Origin: Acanthosepion pharaonis
Taxonomy: Eukaryota; Mollusca; Cephalopoda; Sepiida; Sepiidae
NCBI GenBank assembly: GCA_903632075.3
Contig: CAHIKZ030002643.1
Coordinates: 143,501-207,500 of the forward strand
Direction: 5' to 3'
Length of the DNA stretch: 64,000 nucleotides
Under the pieces are notes generated by a model. It ran no database searches. It was not told where the DNA came from and worked only from the letters and a program-made list of their open reading frames with translations. The position numbers and the translations under genes are program-made. Below, one piece after another: positions 37,140 through 48,528 of this stretch; the first letter of the stretch is position 1; each line of letters opens with the position of its first letter.

Positions 37140-37375
37140 ATTGTTATTGACTCATGGCTTCACTAGTAGACAAAGTAAACCACACTCTTTGGTTGGCTGT
37201 GACAAAATCTGTCGTCGTTATCCAAAGAAGGTTTTAGAAGTCATTACAATAAAGAAGTACCACAAAAGAATTCCATATCCAAGTGGCTGAAAAAAGATTC
37301 AAGGAACAGGTCTTGTCAATGACAAGTCATTGTCTGGCAAACCAAGTGTAAGAAAGAAAGTGTAGCATCAGCAGA
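37140..37375 (+). pseudogene. Possible transposase N-terminal (HTH) fragment
   Basis: One frame gives GCDKICRRYPKKV...KYHKRIPYP. After a stop and a shift, GTGLVNDKSLSGKPSVRK follows. The latter resembles the GSVxDxxRSGRP linker found after the helix-turn-helix of Tc1/mariner-like transposases. The rest of the element is absent. The call rests on a short motif. Confidence 0.4.
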
Positions 37376-38429
37376 ACATCATAACAATAAATTTAAAAAA
37401 AATATTTTTTTCTTATCTTTTTACAGATAAATCCTATCATGGAAAATTACAAAAGCACAAATATTTAAAATTGCACATTGTATAACAAACAACATATGCT
37501 TATATTTGTGATGATAAAAATCTATGCCTAGTTGTAAATATGTATAAAACAAAAAATAAATAAATAGACACTGGAAATGCAGTAGAAAATAGTTTAGCCT
37601 CCAGTGATAAACATTCCACTCATTTTTCTAATGATCAGTTTGTTAATTCTTGTGTAAATATTGCTGGCTTTGGTCTGTTTTGTTTGTCATACACTTACCC
37701 TATAGGGAAGAAGAAGAAAACTGAATTAATCAGGCCTACTTGCTAATAAACAGCTGCTTGCTATCTGTGGGGTTAAAGACTGCAGAGAAGAAGAAGAAAG
37801 TAAATACAGTTGGGAGATTAATAGAAAATCATATTTTAAAAATAAACTAAAACCAATTGTTTCAGTGATGTTTTAGCAGATTAGGAGAATTTTTTTTCTG
37901 TTGAGACTCTCACAAAGATATAAAAATGAAAAGTTCTTAAGGAATGACAAAAAGAAATACTGTTTATATGAATCTTACATTTCATTTCTTTGGCCCCCTA
38001 ACGTTCATATCATATTGGGAATGGGGAAACATTTTACTTGAGCTTTAACCAATCAAAGGGAAAATGTGAAGATAACAAGTTTCTTCTAATAAGAACCCAA
38101 GATACATAAGTTGACTAAAAACGAGTAACTATTTTCTTCACTTGATAAGCTAGTTAACTACAAATCACAAATTTTGTATATTTTCAGAAAAATCGGTGAA
38201 TACATGAAAGCCAAAATTATACAGAGACTGTTGTTCATGTAAATTTTTATTCAACCAATGCGACATACACCACTGTACAGTTCAGTGCAAGATTTAGAAT
38301 GTGTTATTGATTTTTCAATTTGAACTCAATTTGGAATGACTATATCATGCTATGACTATGCATTTCCTGTTGCGTTTACAAGTCAATGTTGTAGGATTCA
38401 CTTGCCAAGTTTACTCCATAATTCTGATG

Positions 38430-38853
38430 TCTCCACCTAAACTCTGAAATTTTATGTACTATTTATTTTTTTTCCTCAATAGGAGTAGATAAATTTGCCT
38501 ATTGTTCAGATCACAATCCTCCCCAGTCTTTTGAACAGGAGGTTTATTTCTTGTTTCCTCTTTAGGATTAGGTTTCTGGTTCCTCCTAAAGTCTACTTCA
38601 AATTTATACTTCTAACATCTCCACCTAAACTTTGAAATTTTATTTATTTTTTTAATCTTTTCCTCAATAGGAATAGATATGTTCACCTATTGTTTGGTTC
38701 ACACTGCTCCCTGGTCTCTTGAACAGGAGTAGAGGTCTATCCCTTGTTTCTGGTTCCTTCTAAAGTTTTCTTATTCTCTTTTCACTCCTTGCATCTTAGT
38801 GGCATTATCACCTTGCTTGGGGTGAAGTGATTAAAAAAAAAAAAAAAAAAAAA
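38430..38853 (+). mobile_element. LINE 3' end with internal tandem duplication and poly(A) tail
   Basis: cttgcatcttagtggcatta...gcttggggtgaag (38787-38827) matches the end of the LINE relic at 44461-44500 and is followed by a tail of about 20 A after GTGATT. Upstream, a block of about 188 bp occurs twice (from 38430 and from 38618), starting ctccacctaaact and ending tctggttcctcctaaag. No coding part is kept, as expected for a 5'-truncated LINE insertion. Confidence 0.65.
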
Positions 38854-40410
38854 ATTTGCAACAGGATTATAACAAGTATTTTTTTTGTTTTTGTTTTGGA
38901 AGAGGAGACAAAAAATTAAAAATAATTTTTTTTTTTTTTACATCTGCCAGAGATTTGCAACTTTGAAAATGACCAACAATTTTAATTCAAAATATTTGAT
39001 GGATAAACATCTTTATAGATTAAAAGTAGCAATCCAGGTAATTTCATTTATTACTTCTCAATGTTTTATTTGATATATTAAAATAATATTCCCAAAACAA
39101 CAACATTTTCAATGAAACTGTAACTAGAACTCAAAACAAGGAATAAAAAGATATTTAAAATGTAAAAGGTCTTGTTTCTCTGGATATTGATTCCGTAGCT
39201 TTGGCCAAAAGTGACTTTTCACTAAACATTTTTACAAGCACAGAAATTTAAAGAAAAAAAAATTAATAAATGACAGTTTTCTCCCCTCTGCAAATGATTA
39301 TTCGTGGACCATGAAGCAAAAGCTGAAGTCAATGACCCTGGCTGTGTTTATTTAGAAGTGCTCATCTTAAGACTACTGCTGGTGAATAAACATCTTTGTA
39401 TAGCTTGAGAGTAAAATTTAGGAGGATATTCTATGTGGAAAATTAAATGACTTAGTTAATATAAGCATTTAAAGATGAATATACATTTGCATTATTTATG
39501 ATGAGAATAGACTTAATAGCCGAAGAATAATATTCTGAGTCTATGCAAATCAAAATTTGGCTGTCAATGCATGAGACAGTTTGAGTTTTGCATGAAAATG
39601 CCAATCAAAAGATTATCATATAAAAGACCAATTATTACAGTGAGTAATCAAGATGGCTGACAGGTTAACAGCAATTAATCTGTATTTAACAAATCCCATT
39701 TGATATTTACTTATCAAAACAGGATTTGCTTAATTTATGCTTGATATGTTGCCAAGAGTTTTGGAAGAAGATAAATGGCAATTGTTTGATCATTTTTCGA
39801 CTCGTTCGGAAATGAGAACATTATTTTGTAACTAATGAAGAGTAATATAAAACAGTGGTGAAATACCAGAAGATCTTAGTAGATCAATTTACATAGTATT
39901 TCTAAAGAAACCAAGTTCAAATGAATGCTAGTCCCACCAAACTGTGACTCTTGTAACTAAACTAATAATGGAGTATTTCTTACTTGCTGCCTGTCTGGGG
40001 GTGGGTTATTCCAACAGACCTCCAGTTATAGTCACTAGTTGAGATTTTCCAAACGAATGTGCTAAATTTTTCAAGTGTCCTCTCTCTCTTTCTCTCTTCC
40101 CCCCACCACGCACATTACAGACTCCTGTTACTGAGTACCAACAAGTTCCTCAACGGCTATAAAGTCATACTGCATTATTTTTAATTCCGTAGACATAAAC
40201 TTCATAAACTGAAAGCTGGTTGCTAGCTAAACAAATATTCCCTGCCTGCATACAGATACAGCCAAGAGATTATTTCTGGTAAAAATACTTTATCCTTAAA
40301 TAATATCCATTTACAATAAAAGCAAATCATCACAAAAAAAAAATCTAAATAAACACAGGGTGGTGAAACAAAACTTGCAGTAAAATTTAAACTCAAATTT
40401 ATCACCAACT

Positions 40411-41300
40411 ATGAAAGCAAATGATGAGAAACTAAATGCAAAACAAAGAGTATACCAACCGATTGTAATAGGCACTGTTTTTTTAGGAATGTCAAGGAAA
40501 ATGGTTTCACAGAAAGAAATAAAAATGGCAAAGTGTGTCAGACTTGCTTCATGTCCAAATCAAAAAAAAGTCTTCATTGTAGTTGGTGGAGGGTCCTCTA
40601 AGCATGTGTAATAGAATCTAAAGGGAGGGGAAATCAAGATATGGAATTGGGACTTCAAAATCAAAATTACTAATGATCTGACAACATTTGCGTGTAAGAT
40701 AGCTGCCAATACCACTAGGACTGTCATGCATGATGACCTGGACCTTAAATCATACAGCAGGAAACCAAGACATAGCGCTCATAAAAATCAGAAAGGTGCA
40801 ACAAAAATGTTCCAGGACCTCAACAGTTATAGGCCCACTGTTTTCTCTATTGAGAAAATCTTCACACTCAAATCTTATTTGAAACACTGAAACCCATACC
40901 TCAGATATTCAATGGCTGAGATCAAGGGCACCTTCAGAACCAAACATCCAGCCCAAGTCATAGTCTGGGTATCCTGGCCAACAATGGGAAAAATGATACC
41001 GCCATTCTTCCTGAGGTACCACTCCAACTACCTAGTGGGTAAGTATATATGTGCATGCAGAATAATGCACCTGTCCAAGAAGGTGCAGAAGTTCTGCAAT
41101 GATAATGTTTGAGCCACCTTCAGGTACAATAAGCTGTGTAGAGTCTTTTGGAGCAGGCCACCAACAAGATTTCCTACTGTCAACATCAATATCATCAAAA
41201 AGTTAGCCAAGATAACCAAGAGTGTTGTGGTTAAGAGCTGTATAGTTTCTCAAGGTTATGTTGAAGCTGTAATTAAAATAATGGAAGACATATTGAATAA
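40411..41300 (+). pseudogene. Tc1/mariner-type transposase relic, near full length
   Basis: Pieces in order: an HTH-like stretch with MSRKMVSQKEIK, GGGSSKHV (40585-40608), DLDLKSYSRKPRHSAHK (40740-40785), MFQDLN and SIEKIF (SDEKIFTVD in active relatives), FRTKHPAQVIVWVSW (40935-40980), KMIPPFFL, KKVQKFCNDN (41075-41108) and a final EAVIKIMED. This is the standard order for this transposase class. The expected QDGAPCH catalytic block is missing or rewritten, and stops and frameshifts interrupt the frame, so it is inactive. Confidence 0.8.
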
Positions 41301-41499
41301 ATTATTCATTTTCATATTATGACGTCTATCTATAAGTGATAGGCCGATATACACATAATAAGCAAATTTTGAAAGTTACAGCAATTTGGCAAATTTTATT
41401 TTCCTATCCTGTTTACCATGGTTCAGTAAATATAAAAAGCATTTTTGTGACAAGTCAGTACATCACAATTTGAAAGTTGCAAATTTATATAAATTATTT

Positions 41500-41504
<5 letters not shown>

Positions 41505-41550
<46 letters not shown>
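41505..41550. repeat. (GT)n-(AT)n microsatellite
   Basis: About 8 GT units run directly into about 16 TA units. Confidence 0.95.
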
Positions 41551-41554
<4 letters not shown>

Positions 41555-41908
41555 TGAAAAAAAACTTTTTTTTCTTTTTAATTTCATGTGCACCTATGTG
41601 AAGAAAAAATTTTTTTTAAATGGTCTGTGGGCCATATAAGCATGCACAAAAGAAAGATTAAAATTATACAAGATTTTCTTTGTTGTTTGAGAAAATTCAT
41701 GATGTGTAAGGTGACTCAACTTACAATGGGCCAACAGCTTGTAATGCTTATAATGTGAGGTTAAAAGTATTTACATCCAGAAAAAATGACATAAGTTGGT
41801 AATTATGATAGAAACTATTTTTTTTAATAAAAATGACTTAAAAAAAAAAAAAAAAAAATTCCCACATAGGTAATGTTTCCATACTGTATTTAAGAAGGTT
41901 TTGTAAAA

Positions 41909-42019
41909 GGTTATTAAAATACATTCACAAATAGACAAAAACACTGGTTATTAAAATACATTCACAAATAGACAAAAACACTGGTTATTAAAATACATTC
42001 ACAAATAGACAAAAACACT
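41909..42019. repeat. 37-bp tandem repeat, exactly three copies
   Basis: The unit begins ggttattaaaatacattcac and ends gacaaaaacact. Three copies fill 111 bp with no visible mismatch, so the expansion is recent or the array is being homogenised. Confidence 0.95.
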
Positions 42020-43929
42020 GCAAACTCCTCAGTCCAAATAAGAGCCATAAAAGAAAAAATAAAAGAAAAATATTGATATTTGGCTGTGTTTTAGGAAATG
42101 GGTCACAGAGAGAAATTTTCAATGCCCTCTTGTACTTACCTAAGCATAATGATATGGCATATCCTCTTGCAAAAAACAAAACAAAAAATGCTTCCTATAC
42201 CACAAGTTTAGTTGAAAGAGGTACTATTTTGATAACTTGCTTGTTTATATATCCAGGTTTAAGCAAGTTACTTAACTGAAAAATTTGCATATTTCTATGT
42301 GCAGTGCACATGAGAGAGAGTGTGCGTTTCCTTCTCTATTTCCTTTTATATTCATATCTGCTAAGAGAACAAACACTTATGGCCAACAAAAGAATTCATG
42401 GCATGAAAAGTCAGTTCCTATTTTTGAAACTAAGAAAAAATAGCTTGAAGTGGTTTTATTTATTTTTCAAATATGAAAGGATTGTTTAATATAGAAATAC
42501 CTAATATTTTTGTTGTGAATAGAATGAGTAGTTTAAGAAGATTAAAATATCTATTTTAAAAATATATCTAAATTCAAAATGGAAGAGATGACTTAATATC
42601 TCAATCTGAATAGAGTTAAGGTGACCAAAAAAAAAAAGAAAACTTTAGAATATAAATGGAGAAATTGCTGCCTCTTTTCAAGTAGAGAATTAATATTCAA
42701 ACAGTACTGCTGAAATTTATATAATGCAGGTATCATAGATATTTTAAAATACTTATAAATGTAACAGAAAACGGTATAGGAAAAGATGATCAGAAATAGA
42801 TATTAATCTAGAATATAAAAATAATTCATACATTTCTATAAAGTTTCTGTTTTAATCTATGTTCAGATAAGAGTGCTGTCTAATCTGAACAAAAAAAAAA
42901 AAAAAAAATTCCTGCTCAACATTTCTGAAAATATATTCTGTATATTTTTGACATTCTTTCCATGGACAAAGTGAGAATAAAAAAAAATTAAAAAAATGCA
43001 AATTAGAGAGCAGGTTCTAGAATGAGAATCATATTTCATAAACAGTTTGATTAATTAAAGAAGAAAATTGAAACTTACGAACTTCAACAATATTAATTAG
43101 GAAAGAGATTAGGTAAATTTTTTATTTTTGCTTAATTCTTTTGTTCCTTCAGGAAAAAAAAAGTCCTAATTTGTGCTTGAAACCTGCAAATTTAACCAGC
43201 TAACATTTTCATGAATACATTCCAGAAAGAGAAAACCAAAATTTAATCAAAATGGATGAGATATAATTATATACACTGATTGCCATGAAAAGATAATTTA
43301 GTGGGAGGAGGAGGAAAAAAAAAAAAAAACAGAAACAAAATGCAAATTTGCTTAGTGTAAATTTGAGGAAAAGTACTTGCATCTTTATATTTTCAGTGAT
43401 AAATCCCTATTTAGTACTAGATGGCTCTAATTAAAATTGCAATGGTCTGAATTCATATTTCAGAATGGTTCTAAATTCTAATTAGATGTATAAAGTCAGC
43501 TATAACAATGAACTGAGAAAGAAAAATAAAACTGATAAGGTGAAAGCAAATCTTAAAGGACTACAAAAATGGAAGATAGTTTAGCAAAATATCTAGCTTG
43601 ATAAGAACTGTGGAAAGCTCATCAAGTAAGAGTGAAAAGGCAATGAAGAAAGAAAGCTTCTTTTCAAGTTTAAAATCAGATAAATGATAAAAAAAAAATA
43701 TTGATGGGCCTTGTATATGAAGAATGGAAAGCAAGCATTCAAGTCATACTATTAGACAATCAAGATTTTTATAAAGAGGAATAGACTGTTTTTAACAATA
43801 ATCTCAAATTTCTCTTTGAATGCAGCTGTAAAATATGGCACTTTAAAATAAACTTTCTGGCCAATCAAATGCCATGGAAGAAAATATTTTGTTGAAAAAT
43901 ACTTCTAAGTGATGTTTATTTACAATAGT

Positions 43930-44520
43930 TGGTTCAATCTTACATATTTATAAGGTGTACAATTTGTCCTTGTTTTGAATATTGCTGCCACATCTGGTCT
44001 GGTGCTCTTGCTATATATTTAGAGATTCTTGATAAAATCCAAAGAAGAATCTGCAGGGTTATTAGTCCTAACCTGGCATCTTGGCTTCAGTCACTTTCCA
44101 ACCATCATAACGTAACTTTTCTGTGCCTTTTCTATAAATACTTTCATGGTAATTATTCTGATGAAATTTCCTGTATAGTACCTAGACTTTAGGAATTTAA
44201 GCACAGTACTAGATTGGCAGCAAGGTCTCATCATTTAATTGTTGAAATGGCGAGATGTAACTGTATGTTCTATGTTAAAAGTTTCTTCTATCTCACTTCT
44301 TGGTTTGTGGAAATCTATTCTTGCTTTGCAGTCAACTTTGATCTTCAAAAATTTAAATGCAATGTCACTTGTTATTTTCTGTTCTCTTAATTCTTATTCT
44401 TTTATTGTTCTCTCTCCCCATTAATATTTTTTTTTCATATTCTGTAACACTCAATAACCCCTTGCATCTTAGTGGTTTTATTGCTTTGTTTGGGGTGAAG
44501 AAAAAAAAGAGAGACAAAAA
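43930..44520 (+). pseudogene. LINE reverse-transcriptase C-terminal relic
   Basis: One frame reads FIRCTICPCFEYCCHIWSGA and continues ILDKIQRRICRVI and LQSLSNHHNVTFLCLFYKYF. This is the post-RT region common to jockey/CR1-type LINEs (ir.cLEYcshvW.ga...lldkiQrra...l.pL..RR..a.l.lfyky). After frameshifts it goes on as RLAARSHHLIVEMAR and FDLQKFKCNV, then the 3' end shared with the 38.4-kb copy (ttgcatcttagtgg...gggtgaag plus A run). Inactive. Confidence 0.8.
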
Positions 44521-47500
44521 ACAAGTAACATTAATTATTATTATGATAACAATATTACACATATAAGCTTTATCACTGAAATCCCCCAACCCTGAATGGG
44601 TGATATTTGTATTAAAAAATAGATCAAGATTACAAGAAACTAGTGATGTAAAAAATTACAATGTTGGGAAAATGGATAGATGCAATGTTCAAAGTTGATA
44701 TAAGAAATAAAAAAGATTTTTCATTTTTGCAATATGCAAAAAAAATACTTTACTAAAACATCTAAAACCATTACTTTTTATGAATTACTGTGTCAATGTT
44801 AGTAATGTAATGTTGTTTAGGAAAAATAAAGTTAATATTTCTTTTTATGGCAGAAAGAGCTAATTAATCTAATGCAAAGATTGACTATGTGACCTTTCCT
44901 CAATGACTGAATCGGTCAACAGGAATAATGTCAGCATACAAAGAACGAAAGGTAAACTTCTGAGTTACCTGGATAATAAATTAGTATAATATTGAATATT
45001 CAGGAGAAATGCATTTCCCAAATTACGAGCTTTAATATATAACTTCATTAAATCAAAAGGTTATCTGGTAGAAAGGAAAAGCAAAGGGTCATACAGTAAA
45101 GAGATAGGGAATTAAATGAACGTTTACAACTCTTCTTGTATTAAGTTACAGGGTTGGAATTTGTGGGATAATAGCTGCCAAAGAAAAGAAAAAAAAGAAA
45201 AGTTAACACTTGTAAAAATGTACATGAAATTATTTTATAGAGAAATTATTTTGTTCTAACCTCCAACATGATTGAATATTCAGGGAAAGAAAGTTGCCAT
45301 AAAGAGCATTAAAAACAATTTTTTTTTTTTTTTTTTTAATCAGTTTAGCTTTCTAAAAAAAGAACATATCAGCATTTAGTCTGGGACCTTAAAATTGTCC
45401 AGTTTAGTAAAAAGGGTGGAACTGATCAAGAAAATTTCAGTTCACAACATCAGTTCCGGAGCTTTTGTTGCTAAGTACACAAGATTAATGTCATATTTCA
45501 CATATTAGACACACTAACAATATATTCTGATTAAGCGACTTAAAAGCTATGTCAAAAGGAGAATCTCATTAAGAGAAGAATAATAATAATAATAATGATG
45601 ATGAGAGGAGATGGAAGTTCAAAATAATCTGTAGATCATAAACAAAACAGGCCTACATAATAACATCATCACATGGAGACATGACAGTAATGTTGAGCAA
45701 CGTGATATCTATAATAGCCTTGAACTATATCTGGAGTTGTTGTATTTGTGGTTGTTACAGTCAAATGGCCTCTATAATCTGGGTTTAAAGTCCAAAAAGA
45801 TAACTTTCTGTCTCTGACAAAATAGATGAAGAAATTACTTATAATTAGAGGCTAAGCACAATTGCCATCAAACAGATGTGAAATCAGTCTCTTTGAAGTC
45901 GACTGCATCATTAGAAATTATAAAAATAAAAAGATGGTATAGCAAGATGCCTTGTAAAGAAGTTCTCCCCCCACCATAAAAAATAAGTAAAAATAAAATT
46001 TAAAAAAGTAACACTTACAAAAGATACTTTCTTTCTAAGAGAATTTGGCTGGGAAACTATGAAAGAGACAGTCATGGATGAGAGGATTTGTGAAGAGAAA
46101 AAGTAACAATATGAAAACAGAATTGTTAAAAACAAAACAACAAATAAAAGATAGAGATATTAAATGTATTGCCAAAACTACAATAGGATCAGAAAATGTA
46201 TATAAAGTCTGAATCTGTACTTGGAAAAAAAAAACAAAAAACAACCGCAACAACAACAATACTTTGCAGATGAAAATTATTCTAAATATGTAAGCACTTA
46301 CTGGGTTAAAGGTTACTAAGCATATCAGGGGTGGAGTGACAGAAAAGCTAATAATGCAAGAAAAATGTTTGATATAGATTTAATAATTCAAAATATGTTG
46401 TACACTTTAAGAAAATATGCATAATCAACTCAAGTTTATATAAGGTTATATTTCACATTAACATTCTTTACTTAAAACATGACCTTGCCTCCAAGATTGT
46501 AAGAAAAAGTAGAAATGTTACATTATTTTATATATACAGAATGGCAATAAAGTCCCTATACTTACAATAACAATTAAGACAAAGCAATAAATCAACAGTC
46601 CAGAAATTTATTATTAAAATGGTTCTGGTTAATTCTGGCTAATAATAATAAAACGCTAAGGTAAACAACAGTAAATTAATTACTCATACTGTTCAAACTG
46701 CAATCCACCTGCCTCAGTGCTTTGCTATTTTGTTATAAGTAACTGTATAGTGACTTTAGTGCCACCGTGTGTGCATATATATATATATAATTAATAAGAC
46801 AGTCATGAGAAGTTCATTAACTTAGTACACAAGAGGAGTTTCAAATGTTTTCTGAAAAGGATTTAAATACTAGTGTTCGATGATGAATAACTCATAAATA
46901 ATTAGAAAGATTATTACAAATGAGCAAAGTTACAAATACCGTCAGTGATTTAATTGTATTCAAATTAAACTTTTTATTGAGGTTTATATTTTGTAAAACT
47001 GAAAATTTCTTCAATTTTAAATAAAGAAATAATGAAAATCTATGTGACCAGTTTTTTAACATATTGGTTATCAGGGATGACTTTGTGAATGTAGTTTTTT
47101 TGTTTCAATGGAAGAGAAACCAAGATCTAGTCTTTGAAAAAACTAACAAAACTTTAACTGCATTCTTCACACCTTTACCAAATAACAATTAGAGTACCAG
47201 AGGGAAAAAAGTTGGAAAAGACAAACCTCTGTGATGGGATTAAATAGGATTTAAGATAAAACCCCACATGAGAGACTTGATGCTTAATTTAGTAATAAAA
47301 TCAAAACTAATGATATTAATTTAATGTACTTAATAATGAAGGTCAAGTTGAAAGAATTGATAAAAACAACCAGAGAAATTCTTTTACTCTTTTTTAATAC
47401 AAATATAAGATTAAGCTAAATGAGCTCAAAAATTTATGAGTTTTAATCCTGAATGATAGTGGGATGAGTAAGGTAATTATAAAATAGAAAAATAATAATA

Positions 47501-47580
47501 ATGAATCAAGTTATTTGTCCCACAAGTGCCAGATAGTTTATTCTAGTCAGTAATATAACAAATTACACCTTAAATATTAC

Positions 47581-47638
47581 AAAAAAAAAAAAAAAAAAAA
47601 AAAACAGAATTAAAATCTCAAATATATGAAATAGTTCA

Positions 47639-47670
<32 letters not shown>

Positions 47671-47671
47671 A
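47581..47671. repeat. Two poly(A) runs
   Basis: Runs of about 24 and 27 A, about 40 bp apart. The remnant at 47760-48190 lies to the right in the opposite orientation, so these are not its tail. Confidence 0.85.
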
Positions 47672-47759
47672 TGAATGTTTGACCCTAGCAAGATTTGAGA
47701 GATTTGGTGAAAAGAATCATCATTAAATTTATGATGGCAAAACAAATTTATCTTTATAA

Positions 47760-48190
47760 GTAATTTCCTTGTCAAGTATTATTGCCAACAATCAGCCAAT
47801 GACTTGGTATATTTAGATCAGCAGCCAATTCTGACCTAACTCTAGAAAGGGTGCAGATGAACAATTCAAAATACAACTTGGAGATTTAGTAGATGAGGAA
47901 TTTTCAAAATATGTACTCCAGGGCAACAATGGCAAATTCATTTTGGTCACAAGTAGAATAAGCTTCAATAAGAGCATCATATGTCTTGGTACTTGGAAAT
48001 CTAATATTGGATTTCTTATTGAAAAGATGAATTTTGGCAGCAATGTTTTACAAGCAGGTTGCCAATATCATTGTCATTTTTGTCTGGTGAACATCTGAAA
48101 GCTTTTCCACATGAATCTCTTTAAAATGCAATGATTGATCAAACTTTGAAGAAATATTGACAGAAAAAATGCTTCAAAACTAGAATATAG
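47760..48190 (-). pseudogene. Coding-like remnant of unknown origin
   Basis: A minus-strand frame reads KEIHVEKLSDVHQTKMTMIL, then a stop, then KIHLFNKKSNIRFPSTKTYD and ALIEAYSTCDQNEFAIVALE. After another stop, with the frame changed, comes RVRSELAADLNIPSHWLIVG. The amino-acid texture is that of a real protein and unlike the nearby low-complexity frames. The stops show that it is broken. It may be a decayed transposon gene or a retroposed host gene. No family is assigned. Confidence 0.4.
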
Positions 48191-48489
48191 TTAACTATTT
48201 TAAAGCCTTTGCTTTTCTGGTTCTTTGAGTGAGCTGAATGCAGGGAATGAGTTTTTTTTTTGTGTGTGTGTGTGTGTGGGGGGGTATTCGTGCCTTCACT
48301 CCAGAGACTTTAAGTCTACAGATTAGCAGAATCAGCAATGAACACTACTGTCCTCCAAGAAAACTATGAGAGAAACAAGAATGTTCACTTTCTCATGTGA
48401 GACATTTTTCACAAGCGAAAGGGGGTTTTTAGCTGATAAATAAATCTATTTCTTTTTCAACAGAAAACCCAAGGTATACAAACCAATAC

Positions 48490-48528
48490 TATGATGATGA
48501 TGCTGGTGGTGGTGGTGGTGGTGGTGAA
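48490..48528. repeat. (GAT)n-(GGT)n repeat
   Basis: tgatgatgatgctggtggtg continues as GGT units to about 48527. Confidence 0.85.
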
